64,000 nt of DNA, taken from positions 26,801,233 to 26,865,232 of the forward strand of contig CM053330.1 of the NCBI GenBank assembly GCA_028583605.1, read 5' to 3'. Source of the stretch: Dastarcus helophoroides (lineage: Eukaryota; Arthropoda; Insecta; Coleoptera; Bothrideridae). The position numbers and the translations under genes were made by a program. The notes under the pieces are model-generated. The model ran no database searches. It was not told where the DNA came from and saw only the letters and a list, made by a program, of their open reading frames with translations. Position 1 is the first letter of the stretch. Each line of letters starts with the position of its first letter. Of this stretch, positions 42,091 through 54,004 are shown piece by piece.

Positions 42091-43440
42091 ATAAAATTTT
42101 GAAAAATCTAATTTTGAGATAACAGTGGAAATATCGAGATAGTTCCAGAAAAAAGTAGAATTTCCCATTTTGAAAAAAAAAAATCGAGTCTTCAAAATGA
42201 ATTGGACCAGAACAAAATGAATTTAAAGATTTCAAATTTCTGAAAAAAACCATTTCGTGCAAAATTGTGCAACTTTGAAAGAAAAGATAAATGAAAATAA
42301 ATTTTGAGAAAATTGTCGGACTTGATGTACTTTACACTTAAAAAAAATTTAATTCTCAGGAAAAAAGAAGAAATTTAAGACATATTTGAAATTTCGAGAA
42401 CAAGACGATGCGATGTTGGATTTCAAATTGATCGTATATTGATTATAGAGGTGCCCGGATGTTATTTGATCTTTGGCTGGTTGAACGATTTAATTTAACT
42501 AATTAACCAATAATTAGGGCGGCGTTGCTTGTTTGTTATTATTTTTGCACGTTGAAAAGTTAACAGAGAGATGCTCATACGCGATTCTCTCCCTTATTAC
42601 GAAATGGGCGTTACCGAGTTGCCATGTACATACACTAAATATTAGCGTTATGATTATTCGCGTAGAAAAAAACGGAGTTTGTTCTCTTTGCTTTCTAAAT
42701 ATACGTATAGGCACTGAAATATCGAAAATGTGAAGGTATCAAATTCTAACATGTGAATTTTGAGAAAAATAATAAAATCATTTCGGGAAAAAACGAATAA
42801 CAAACTAGAAACTTCGAATTATGTTACAACTGGAAGTTTCCCAATTAGAGTCAAATTTAAAAAAATGGAGATTTGAGAATTAAATCAAATTGGCGAAAAA
42901 AAAATAAATTTCGAGAGAAATATCAAAATTTGCAAAAACATATAACCTCGAATTCTGGGATACAAGTAAAATTTGCAGGAAGTTGAAATTAAATACAAGT
43001 CAAGATTTTCAGGAAAAAACGATATTTGAGAAAAGTGGCGAAATTCGGAATTGAATCTTGAAGAACACAATTTCAGTAAAAAAGTGGCACTGTATAGAGT
43101 TGAAGAAAGTCATTAATTGAAAAAAAGTCGAATTTTGGGAATAGGTAGAAATTTTGAAAAAAGAAAAGACGAATTTTGAGGAAAAGTGAGAAGACCCTTG
43201 AAATATTTATCTTAAAAATTTTAAATTATTGTCTTTTTTTATTGTTTATTTCTTTATTAAAAGATCAATTCCGTTTCTAGCGAAGTACGAATTTTTGATG
43301 GACAAATCTAAACTTTCAATCTAAACTTTCAGAAAATCGAACTAAAAAAAAGTACAAACTTTCAAAAAAGCCGAATTTTTAGATTTTAAAATTTTGAGCA
43401 AAAAGTCAAATTTTGAAAATAGGTCGAATTTACAAAAAAC
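42091..43440. repeat. Purine-rich decayed repeats with one odd island
   Basis: Mostly the A-rich mosaic. At 42420-42740 it is replaced by ordinary sequence with overlapping open frames on both strands (about 66 codons each). I see no domain in them. Confidence 0.5.
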
Positions 43441-44280
43441 ACCTCTATGTATCTATCACAGGTAGCTTTCCAGGCAACTTGTATAAATAAAGGAATATTT
43501 CGCTCAGCAACCTGAAAAGGATACATTAAACTTTAATCATAAACAAGAATCAAAAAAATCTTCAAGCTGTTATTAATTTTTTTTGATACTCCATGCAGTT
43601 TTCTTCTGGCTTCAATTAAACTAAGTAAATGATCAAAACATTTTTCATTCATTCTTAAAAACGTTCACAACTGCCCTACAATTGTCTTGAAATTCCCAAT
43701 TCATTAGATTTCAGTTGCCTTTTCTATAATCTAAAGTCTATCTAGATCGTTTCTTTGTAATTGTAACCTGTACGAGATTCCAATCTTAAAGATAAAGCAA
43801 TTTTTATAACAGAAAAAATAACCTTTTAGATTGACAGATTAAAAATGTATAGAAAAACATAATGTTAATGACTTTGTAGTAGTTAAAAAGTAATAAGTCA
43901 CTTGCGGGGAGATGAATAGAGCCGTTATATTGAAGGTTCGCCTTTCTTGTCTTTATTGCTGTTGCCTCTCACGGCACATTTCGAATTGACCCCTGTCGGC
44001 CTACTAAAATTTTACCAGTGTTTTTTTCTTTTCTAATATAGTATATTTGCTTACCGAGGGATTAGAAATAATAATAATCAAATTAAAACAGAATTTAAAC
44101 AATGTAGTAAACATATTTTGGCATACTCAATTTAAATTCATTGGCGCAGTAGTAGAGCAATCGCCTAGTAGTTCAAAGTGCGCTTTTTTGGTAACGCAAT
44201 ACGCTTATATGTGATTACATATATGGCAATACCATCAATTTTTCCCCCATCTTTAGTCGTTTAGCGTGTTTAAAGAAGTT
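43441..44280 (+). repeat. Dispersed repeat shared with 59.2-59.7 kb
   Basis: Blocks such as CTATGTATCTATCA, GAGCAACnnGAAAAGGATACAT and AATCAAATTAAAACAGAATTT recur in the same order at 59205-59640. At the right end CATTGGCGCAGTAGTAGAGC (about 44139) resembles the A-box region of a tRNA; its counterpart at 59608 is CAGTGACACAGTGGTAGAGC. This may be a tRNA-derived SINE tail or head. The evidence is weak. Confidence 0.45.
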
Positions 44281-46378
44281 TTCACTTCAAAAATGACGAA
44301 TTTTGAGAAAAGCAAAAAAGTAGAAAACATGGGTTAAATTAATGTTTTCTGTTAATTACTTTGGTATTGTAAAAGTAAACTAGGTGGTAAAAGATTTGTT
44401 TAGAAGTAGAACTGTATATGTATATAAGTTTTCATAATTGCGTGAAGGAGCTGTCGAGATTTTGAACCATTTTGAACCCATTATGAAATGTTACAAAAAT
44501 GTAGTATTACATCGATAAAAATACAATTTACTTACCTCATTTTATACACATAAATTATATCAGATTGTAGCCTAGATATTGTTCACCCAGGCGAAGTCGG
44601 GGCAGGTCGCTGGTTTTTAATATTTTCAACAGTTACTTTAATGAGTCACTAATTAAATCTTACCTTTAAAGACGTTTTTCCGCTTCAAATCAATCTAATG
44701 TGCAGCGCAAAACATTCAAACTTACAAACTTACCCACCTACAAACAATTTGTTGTGAAGAAAAAAGACATTTCACATACAATAATATTTATTTAACAATT
44801 TTGTTTTTAGCAAAATATTCAAATATGTTAAATTATTACAAAAATACATCACAGTTAGATGAAAATTACAAGTTAGGGCTCTAAATTAACTTGTACTTTT
44901 CTGACATTATTAAGCGCAATCCAATTCGTTTAAAAATATTTTAAATTGTTAAAAGCCATACCTAACTATATGAACTACTAAACTACAATCTACGAGTATT
45001 TACAAATTTATACATCAGTTGCAATAAGTTAAAAACATCGATAAAAAATGTAGGCTTTCTAATCAGCCTAAAAATTGACCTTCAAATTGTCAGATGAACT
45101 CGATCAATGTTTACGCAGTTTGAACCTTAATCTGATTAGTAAAAATACTTCAACCCTAATATCACATTGTGATAATGAAGACTTTCACCACCAGAGTCAG
45201 TGCAGAATATACTTCTTTGATTGGACAACAACTACTAAAAGCGTTCACGTTTCGCCCACCATCGCAGGTTTTTTTTCGAAATCCTTATGTGTATAATAAG
45301 TCAAAGATTAAAGGAAAATATTCGTTTTCAATTTAAAGTAGGAAATTTGAGAATATAGTTGAAATTTCCAGAGAAGTTCAAAATTTCTAAAATCACAAAC
45401 AAATCGAGTTTTAAGATCAAATCTCGATTAGGGGTCGAATTTAGGAGTTAGATTCCAATTTTGAGAAATGAATGAAAACTTTTAGAAAGGAAAAACTAAG
45501 CCCAAAATTTTTCGAAAAATCGAAATTTTCATAATATGTACGCCAAATTCATTTTAGCTTCACCAAGCACCGTGTGGAAAATATTTAAATTATTATTCAA
45601 ATAAATGAAATTTAATTGGCATTCGGATCCTGCACAGTTAATTAATATAAGTGACATAATTCCCAATCAGTTTTTAGTTACATTGTAGAGATTTTCTTAT
45701 AATTCGAGATAAAAGTTTGTTAGAGTTAAATTTAATTAATAATTGATGGAAATTATGTGACAGTGTATACCCACGTGAAGGTACTTGATATTGATCCAAC
45801 TTAATTCACGCAAAAAAAGTATTCACATTCATTAGAAGTTTCAGGTAACGTAGAAATTATAAAATGCAATTATAGTCCAGGAAAGGCAGATGAAAAATCA
45901 TCTCTGTTGCAAAAAAAGTAAATACTAAATGTTTATTTTAGAAATATCTTCATTAAGGCTTAACAAATAAATACAGAAAGTTCCCCGCTAAGATCGTGTG
46001 CGGAACGGCCGCCTCATTGATTTAAACATGAGAAATTTTGTTTTTTTCCAATAATTTCCACAATTTTGGTCTAGTAAAATAATGTTTTTTATGTGGTAAA
46101 GAGTTAAAAATTTTCTACAAAAAACATTATTTGCGTTTTTTTTTGTAGACAGATTTCAGGTAGTTGCACTCATTTCTGCACTACCCAAAAGGTACAGAAT
46201 TTGCCCCGTATTTTTTAAGCGATAACTCTAAAAGCCCTAATATACCTCTTCCCGTGAATTTACAATTTTTTGGTGGGGGGGCTGTTTTTGTTGGTTTTAA
46301 TGTCACGTTTTTGAGTTAATCCAGATTTACCTTCACCGTCGTTATCAAAATAATACGTTGACGGGACTTAAATAAATC
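44281..46378. other. AT-rich intergenic stretch with a hammerhead-like remnant
   Basis: Nothing gene-like was recognised. A short purine-rich block lies at 45300-45540. At 45150-45270 is a copy of the 23.3-kb ribozyme-like repeat (minus strand), whose core is truncated. Confidence 0.45.
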
Positions 46379-46675
46379 TAGCTATTAATGTAACGAGATT
46401 ATTATTTGTTTTATAATAATCGAGGGCGTTGCCAGGCGACGAGGCGTTAGCCGAGTCGTCTGGCCACGTCCGAGATTGTTTAAATCGCTAATAATCAAGT
46501 TGCATTCAAAGCTTTATCGTATAATTGACAACGATGACATAAAAAAATCAACAAACTTTTAATATGAAATTTGTGCTAGGATATTATGATGGGTAAGTAA
46601 AGTATTATAATTGTAATAACTATTGTATTACTAAGTTATTATAAAGCTGCTATAATATTATGAGGTTAATAATCA
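46379..46675 (+). mobile_element. TAGCTATTAATG-family element, left piece
   Basis: Collinear with 20827-21100 and clearly similar, to the phrase TATGAGGTTAATAAT. There the match stops, and it resumes at about 48533 (ATAAATAAAGATTTAA, GAGGACACTTAATTTTC). Confidence 0.7.
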
Positions 46676-46886
46676 CACTGGTCAATAAAAATAAAATTTT
46701 GTCATGTCACATGAACTTCTTTTGTATTTTTTATGTGTCAGTTGTTGCCATTTAAAATAAGCCGTTTTAATATTTTCACCACCCACGATATTTGTTTGTC
46801 AAATCTTTGAAAAATTATGGATCTCCAGAAATATAACATAACAAATGTATATTCGTCATGGTAGACCCTTATTGACCAGAAATATT

Positions 46887-47578
46887 ATGTTTTTTTCAAT
46901 TTATTTAACATTTCTTCGGCCCAGTTTGGAAATATTTAAATTTTTATGGTTTGTTGACAATTTTCTAAACAATTTTTGAAATGCGGCTACGTGATATTTA
47001 AATTTATTGAAAACGTCACTTCAATGCCGGAAGGGGTATTAGCCCTCGGAGTAGTTGTTTCTTGTGGATCGGGCTTCAAATATTTAAATTTTTAACACAG
47101 TAAATTTTTAACACAGTAAATTGATGATGAAACGTCTATTCATGTTAAAATTTCTTTATTTTTCTTTTTTTATATATTTCAAAAAAAAAAATTTATTTTT
47201 AAATATTTCTTCCTCATTGTTCCCTTTCCATGTTATGCACTGCTGACGAGCTCAAATGAGAGCGAAACATCGATGTCCAGTGCTACAACCTTTTTTATGT
47301 ATTTTTTTATATTTTCCTAATTTATCAAAAAACAAAATTTTTATTTTTTCCATATCTAATTTTTGATCTCCTATTTTTCATTATTCCTATTCTATGTAAA
47401 ATAAACTAGCCTCCTAATTTGTGAACTGTCTTGAAGTGACGTTTTCAATAAATTTAAATATCACGTAGTCGCATTTCAAAAATTGTTTAGAAAATTGTCA
47501 ACAAACCATAAAAATTTAAATATTTTCAAACTGGGCCGAAGAAATGTTAAATAAATTGAAAAAAACATAAAAAATGTA
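46887..47578. repeat. Inverted repeat with ~140-bp near-perfect arms around a ribozyme
   Basis: Arms 46887-47025 and 47430-47578 mirror each other with few changes (for example GAAATATTTAAATTTTTATG with CATAAAAATTTAAATATTTT, and GCGGCTACGTGATATTTAAA with its complement). The loop of about 400 bp contains the hammerhead at 47237-47283. High arm identity suggests recent formation. Confidence 0.8.
47237..47283 (+). ncRNA. Hammerhead ribozyme (minimal type I), different family
   Basis: Stem I GCACTG (47237-47242) pairs with CAGTGC (47278-47283). The core is CTGACGA (47243-47249). Stem II is GCTC (47250-47253) with GAGC (47260-47263) and a 6-base loop. GAAA is at 47264-47267. Stem III is ACAT (47267-47270) with ATGT (47273-47276). 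The cleavage triplet GTC ends at 47277. Every core position and all three helices are intact in 47 nt. The primary sequence of the helices is unrelated to the 19.3-kb family, so it is an independent lineage. Confidence 0.85.
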
Positions 47579-49340
47579 CATTAGGAACTTATAATCTTTC
47601 TTTTTCTAGATTATTTAGCTTTTAGTTGGTCCCTCTTGATCAAGCAGTAGTAGTCAGTTAACACCCTTGAGTTTAATCTGCCCTGATAAAGTTTTTTAAC
47701 CATTGGAATGTCCGCATGACACTTTTATCAATTCTTATCACTTAGAGCCCCCCAGAGCCCCCTAATTCGTAGGAATAAAGTCAAGTTATATATCTAAAAA
47801 ATGAATCTTGAGCCCCATATTGCAACACAAAGTCTTATACTCCAATAAAATTTATTAATGAAATATCTTTAGATGTCACTCTTATGGTAAACCAAAAACT
47901 TTCCAATTAAATTTTGAAGCATCTTCATGCTGATTTTTTCAAAACATTTAATTTTTCTTTAAACAACGAGTCTTTGAGCTTATACTACTACTATTACTTC
48001 ACTCATTGGGAGAAATTTTATTTGAAATATAAAAATCCATTTTTATTGAGACCCATCTCCTCTAGAAAATTTTGGATAAACCTAATTTGATATGATGTGG
48101 TGGTAGAAATATACCAGAGAGATTTACAAGCGTAAATGCTTTGCAGTTTTTTATTTACAAATTAAAGATCTACGTGTAGGACAAACTATTTCCTAATTGT
48201 GATTTTTGCGATCCCTGGTGTCCCATTCACATAAAAAGTCCCAACATTTTAATGACAAAAAATATTTCAAATGAAGAACTAATATGATCATGATATTATG
48301 TTTTATTTCTGGTAAAATTTTTCAAGATGTAAATATGTATGTAAATATATGGGCCTAAATAAAAACCAAAAGTATTTGGTAAGATTACATTTCCAATATT
48401 AAATTTTACCTTGTCGCCAGAGAACTGGGGGTGATGGAAAAAAATAAGTACAGTTTCACTGTGGGGGTAGGTAGTTCAAATATAATTACCTACCAGAGTT
48501 CGTGTGACAAAATCAATATTGACCAGTATTATAAATAAAGATTTAACTTAGAGGACACTTAATTTTCAATGATCCGATAAAATTCTAAAACGAAATCAGA
48601 TTACTTTTTGCAAAGTCGGTTGGTCGATGGTGCGTGTACTATACATTTTCACCTATTTAAGGAACAATAAAAAAGACAAAAAAGTAGGTAATTAAGAGAC
48701 TATTTACACCATAAGGAGCTACTAACCATGTACATAATACCACTAGACATCGATTTATCTAACAAAGATTGTAGTAACACAACTTTTGCACTTTTCAAGT
48801 TGCAGACATCAGGTATTGAAGCTCCATAATAGTTTTCATTGGAGACTATCGTATACCAATAAATAAAATAGTTTTCAACCAAATTTACACTAAAATAGGG
48901 AAGAGCGGGGCTAAAAGTTCCCGGAGTGAGTTGTTCCGATTAAAAGAGCTCCAAGAGAAAAAGAGATAAACATATTTCGTTAGTAGGATGTGAAATGAAT
49001 CGTGGCAGCGCAGCGATGTCAGTCATATTGTTAGGGCAGTTCCGTGGGGTATATCAGGAAGTGAGCGCGTGCGTCGTTGTGTCCCGTAAGTAGATGCTTT
49101 CGTTCTTGTAATTTTCGATCTATCTCCCATATATTAATAGTAAGCGTTTCGGTTTTTGCTGTGTTTATGCCAAAATATATCTACCTTAAATTTGATAAGC
49201 TAAAATTGGCTAGGTCCTGTAACCTAAACTATCATTTGCTTTTATGTGAGCATTTGTCATTAGGGGCTAAATGTTCCTTTTTTGGGGGGCATGTTGTGAC
49301 CTTGGAACAACTTGCCCCAATATATTTATACCAATAGAGC

Positions 49341-50011
49341 ATGGTAAATTATTGTTTTTTTTGTAGTATGCGGACTTATACACGAAAAACAACTCGGAGT
49401 ACTACATCTCGTGAGCTGATGTTAAGAGCTGTAAATGCAGTTATAAAAGAAAGTAGAAAAATACTAACGGTTGCCAAAGAGCTTAACATTTTTCATATAA
49501 CATTACACAGATTTGTAAAGAAGTTGAAATCTGGAGACTAGTGAGAGTGGCTTTTAGTGACGAACAGGAAAAACAGATGACAGAATATTTATTAAAATGT
49601 GCAACAATTTTCTTTGGTCTACTACCAGAGGAAGTTCGAAAATTAGCGTACGAATGTGCAGTGAAATTCAACCTGCATGGTATTCCACCATCATGGTATA
49701 GGAATGAAACAGCTGGTCCAGATTGGTTGGCTGGTTTCTTAAAGAGCAATTCTCAGCTTTCAGCCAGAGCTCCGGAATCCACACGTGCTAGCAGAGCAAC
49801 CTTGCTCTCTTTCCTCACGGATCGCCCTTTGCCTTCAATGGAAACATCTCATGCATCTAAAGAAATTAAAGCCCCAAATACTATCGATGGCAGCTTAGAA
49901 AAATTTCTGGAGAATGACACAGAAACAGAATCTCTTAGAATGCATGTGGTTTTTTGTCCAGAAGCAGTCCATCTTTTCCCAAAGGCACCACTAAGGGTTA
50001 GAAAGAACTAG
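49341..50011 (+). pseudogene. Pogo/CENP-B-type DNA-binding protein (two reading frames)
   Basis: Frame 1 (49341-49541) reads MRTYTRKTTRSTTSRELMLR and then a psq/CENP-B type helix-turn-helix (AVIKESRKILTVAKELNI, TLHRFVKKLK). Frame 2 (49541-50011) starts with a second helix-turn-helix of the CENPB type: FSDEQEKQMTEYLLKCATIF, VRKLAYECAVKFNLHGIPPS and GPDWLAGFLKSNSQLSARAP. The frames are joined by a stop and a small shift at about 49540. The DDE nuclease expected next is absent. The sequence passes directly to a linker and basic tail. As it stands it might bind DNA but could not transpose. Confidence 0.75.
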
Positions 50012-50390
50012 AGACGCCTTAGAAAAGCTGAACTTTTAACATACACTCCGAAGAAAATGGCCCTGGCGAAAGAAGGGCCTAAGAAAAGGAGGAGAAATAT
50101 TGGCCATAAAAGAAATGACAAAAGATTACCAGGGGCCAAAATAAAGGGAAAGGAAAGGGAAAGTCTGTTAAACGACAGGTTCAAGAAACTGAGGATAAAA
50201 GTTCTTATCATGAAGAGAATATTTTGGAATATTCATCATCTGGTTTGATGGTTATTAGAACTCGCGTTCTGGTGAAGAATGGGAATGTAAGAACTGGGCC
50301 CATTCAAGGTGTATAAAGGTTCGTAAGCCATTAATATACATATGTCCAAATTGCAACTCTGATGAGTCTCATGGTGATTTATAAATAGGT
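50012..50390 (+). pseudogene. Basic linker and PHD-like C-terminus of the pogo element
   Basis: After TAG at 50009 the same frame continues as a Lys/Arg-rich linker (GPKKRRRNIGHKRND). A cysteine-rich end at about 50260-50385 (SGEEWECKNWAHSRC, YICPNCNSDE) resembles the short PHD-like tail of related pogo proteins. It is broken by a stop at 50246 and indels. Confidence 0.5.
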
Positions 50391-50789
50391 ATTAAAGTCC
50401 TTTTCATCCAACGGTCGTTTTAAAATTAAATTTAAGACCAAACTTTTACATAAGGTTATGCTATTGTAAGACCCTTAAATACATGCTTGGCTTAATAATA
50501 TAATTGTTTTTCTTTACAAATTATCCCCCAATAACAACCCCCGGTAACAACTTGCCCCACCTCGTTAACAATTAACCCCAAGTTGGGGTAACTTGTTACT
50601 TTTCGACTTTCTGCATTATACTATGAAATATAAGATAATTAATTAAAATACTCCCAAAAAACTTGTTCATTATCAAAGCTAAATTTATTATTCAAATTCT
50701 CCCTCATAATACTCATGTTAGTAATAAGTTTTTTACAACATTTTTTAAGCTTGATTAAAAAACGGAACTTTAAGCCCCGTTCTCCCGTA

Positions 50790-53539
50790 CATTAACAGTA
50801 TTTAGGATTAACCCAGTATATTCCACTAAAAGCTGTCGTATTTTGGGTTACTGCATATTAAAAACCCTTTCGTAATTTTTAAATCCTACATTTGCGTAGC
50901 AAATTTCCAGATATTTAAAAAAATATATTTTCAACGAATAGTTTTCATTACGAAAGCTTAGTTCTACGTCATCGGCATCTGGACTTATCAACGACTGAAA
51001 ATTACTATACAAGTGCGTTGCTCGTGTTTAGTATCAAATAATAAATTACGTGAAGTATTTTCCGAACGTTCGTTATAACCACAACGTACGTTGCCGATAT
51101 AAAATTATGGGTCAGACGAATATAGGTTTAAATTTGTACTGCAAATCATGCAATCTTAATACTCTAGTTTTTATGTATATGGTTTGTGACACAATAGGCA
51201 AGGTGCTGCACCTTTCGTGTAATGTGGCAAAACGATCGTTGCAAAATGCCCCCCAACAGGTTGAATGAAGACTCTAGAATTTTGGTCAAAAAGTTGCTGA
51301 ATTATTTCGATTAACAAAGAGATCAGAAGTCCCCCTAACGATAGTATAGATTACAGATAGTTTTTTTTTTCGGTGAAACAGACTGGTGCTTGGTTATCTC
51401 CAAAAATTTAAATACAAATCTTGTCCCCTGAAACCAAGAAAGATTAAAAAAACATAAAAAAAAGTTTCTCTAACGCTTTGGCAGCAAGGATTAATTTTTA
51501 AGTTTGGTCTTCCCTATCAGTGTACTGTTTCTTACAGAAATTTTCATTCTAAGTCAATGTTGAACAAGAAGTTTCAAACCAATATAGATTACTTTATAAA
51601 TAAAAGGCTGAGTCTTGTGACATCTATAATCTCTGTTCACAGCAGATAGTCCCAACATGCCCAAGAACCGCTGCAGTAACCACTGCGAAAACCGTGTAAG
51701 TTTTTTAAAAGGAGAATAGTATATTCTGCAAGTAATGGAATAGGACATATTTCAATAAGCGAAAAGTTTGTAGCCTGAGCAGCAGGCTAGGATTTCGATT
51801 TTGCGAGTGTGGAATATGCCATTCCAAACGTATTGCAGACTATACTTTTTCTAACAAGATTATAGAAAAACCCCTAAATGTTCATAAAAATGTACAAAAT
51901 AGATTACAATTTTGAAACGCGAGGCTTTATAGTAGTTTGTGTAACAAGAGCAGATATGATGTCGCACGAAAACGAAGTTTGAGCACGACGCCGTAGGCGG
52001 ATTTTAGAACAAAATATTTGAAATAAACTTTTTTTGGTTAATTATTTGCCATATTTTGATGACCTTAATTTCTTTTTCCCTGCTTTTGTTTCATTTCTAC
52101 GGTAACAAACTATGAAATTTCAAATGACATCCGTATTTTTTGTTTGCTTTTTTAGAATTTGCATATCTTTCTGCATTTGGTGACCTCAAATCTTAAAGGG
52201 TTTAGAAGTGAAAAAACTTAAGAAAATATAAGAATTTCATAATTTTACCGATTCTTATATTAAATAATTTAATACTATTTTTAAACATGCATTAGTAATT
52301 AAAATGAAATTTTTGCCAGTATATCTATCTTCGTTTTTGGTAACGATTTCATTTTAGTACTTGAGTTCTTTAAATATAACATTTAAAAATGAATGATAAA
52401 AATCAGTAAAATTATGATTTCTCGAAATTCTTCGAATCTAGCCCCTATAAATTTGATGTTACCGAATGTAGAAAGTTAAGATTTTTTCAAAAGAGCAAAT
52501 AAAAAATTCAGGTGTCATTTGAAAACTCAAAAATTAATTACCATGGCAACAAAATAAAAGCTAAGAAAATAAAATCAAAGTAGAAATTAAATTTTTGAAG
52601 TAGGCTTGAAAAAAAAAGTAATCATAAGACAGCTTCAAAACTAATATAATATTATAATCATAGAAATATTACTTTGCTGATAATATTATTACCTAAATTT
52701 TGAAAATCTGAATAAAGAAAATTCAAAAAGTTAAGACGTTATTTATTTTTTAATATTGAGAGGCTAGATATGTTCTCTGAGTCCGCACAAGAAAATGTTA
52801 ATAGTCTGGGTGGTCAAAGCAGATATTTGGAGATGAATATCAATAAAAGACAGCCAGATTTTTATTTGTTTACAATCCCTTTTTAAGAAAAAAGGTCATT
52901 TCCCACATACTTATTTTTTAAAATAAATTTTGTATTTTATTCAAATTTATTTTAAAAATTTAAAAAACAATATTTAATATAGACTATTTAAGAGTCAGTT
53001 TTATTACTTTTATTTTGAAACCTACTGCGAAAAATTCACATTTACATAATTTAAAATAAACGTACCGCAAACTTTGAAGTTAAATATCTTGAAAACGGTT
53101 GCTTTTATCAACATTTAGAAAGTATACCTTTTTTTTTTAAAATGTAGGTAAATAAAAATATCAATTTAAAATAAATGTACATGAAAGTATAAAAAAGTTA
53201 TAATGCTTTAGAATAATACAAGGTAGCGCAGGTGGCGCCCCTATGAGTTACTGACAATCTGTTAGCAAATTAGAATTTCTTAACCAAATAAACCCTCCTG
53301 TGCCAAATTTCTTGTCTATAGTGTTTATAGTTCATCAGTTATGCAAAAAAATGACATTTTTCTTTTTCAACTTTGACACCTTGTATCTCTGTTAATATCA
53401 ACTTTTAGTATAAGGTAAATGTGGCTAAATCACGTTATTTTTATATGAAAAATCTATTCTTCCTCTATGTACCATTACTTATGGTCCACCCTGTATACAA
53501 AAACAATTTTATGTTTAAATTACTTTAGGCATAAGATAT
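50790..53539. other. AT-rich intergenic region
   Basis: No gene was recognised. It contains one arm of the fold-back family at about 51385-51485 (plus), a repeat at about 51940-52000 (AACAAGAGCnGATATGATGTC) shared with 17375-17430, and a TACAGGGTG-type end near 53490. Confidence 0.45.
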
Positions 53540-53544
53540 TCATT

Positions 53545-53796
53545 TAATAGAAACTGATTAAGTTTTTTATAAAAAAACGTACTCTCCACAGTTCATTGTT
53601 TATTTCTCTTAAAACAAAATCTGCACTAAAATGTTTTTTTGCATACAAAATCTCGAATTGACAACATCCGGTCATTTCGCGGGATTGTTCACCTCCATAG
53701 ATCAACTTTGTCCTTAGATACTCGAAACAACAACACTTTTTCATGACAGCTTTTATAATCACTGTTGCAAATAGACACAACACAAGTCTTGCCCAT
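53545..53796 (-). pseudogene. THAP-domain fragment (P-element type)
   Basis: From the ATG at 53796 the minus strand reads MGKTCVVSICNSDYKSC, VLLFRVSKDKVDLWR, a TGA, then TIPRNDRMLSIRDFVCKKTF. Cys-x4-Cys, the Trp and the final Cys-x2-His of a THAP zinc finger are recognisable. The His-Phe is reached only after a one-base slip in an A-run (KKHFSADFVLREINN in the next frame). THAP domains bind DNA in P-element transposases and in host proteins. Nothing of a transposase follows within the neighbouring sequence. Confidence 0.65.
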
Positions 53797-54004
53797 TTTG
53801 TAATTAAAATATAAATATAAAACCAAAAAATTGCTAAACAATTGCATTAAGTATCAATATTTGCATAAGAAAGCATTGTTTAATCTACGCAAGGCAGTTC
53901 TTCGACGGACTATCCTTCATATGGTTCTCTTTTCAATCGTCTCCGGTTTTAGTGCCACTTATCGCAACAGTGAGATATAGCGGGTTACATTACCAGTCTT
54001 ATAT

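Larger units (their letters stand above)
46676..48532. mobile_element. 1.86-kb insertion with ACTGGTCAATA ends
   Basis: It starts CACTGGTCAATAAAAATAAA, and its right end read inverted starts ATACTGGTCAATATTGATTT. Both ends share ACTGGTCAATA. It splits a TAGCTATTAATG-family element. Inside are the inverted repeat of 46887-47578 and a hammerhead ribozyme. No protein is encoded. Confidence 0.6.
48896..50789 (+). mobile_element. Pogo-like DNA transposon lacking the DDE domain
   Basis: Inverted ends: the left GGGAAGAGCGGGGCTAAAAG and the right, read inverted, GGGAGAACGGGGCTTAAAG, next to TA. Between them are a two-part DNA-binding region and a C-terminal cysteine-rich piece, with no catalytic domain. 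Phrases such as AACAACTTGCCCCA recur near both ends (about 49310 and 50530), and TTAACCCCAAGTTGGGGTAA (about 50571-50590) is a palindrome. Confidence 0.75.

Noticed and set aside
42514..42733. Overlapping 66-codon frames on both strands
   Set aside because: No recognisable domain, no splice context, and similar length on both strands. Probably chance within an island of more balanced composition.
44139..44200. tRNA gene starting GGCGCAGTAGTAGAGC
   Set aside because: Only the A-box-like half resembles a tRNA. No acceptor pairing, no clear anticodon arm and no good B box. At most a tRNA-derived SINE.
46430..46480. tRNA-like or SINE promoter around GTTAGCCGAGTCGTCTGG
   Set aside because: Resembles an A box plus a poor B box (GTCCGAGATT), but the spacing is too short and the hairpin explains the conservation equally well.
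49077..49337. 86-codon frame upstream of the pogo DNA-binding frame as a separate gene
   Set aside because: It lies within the element, shows no domain, and ends just before the true N-terminal frame. More likely leader sequence.
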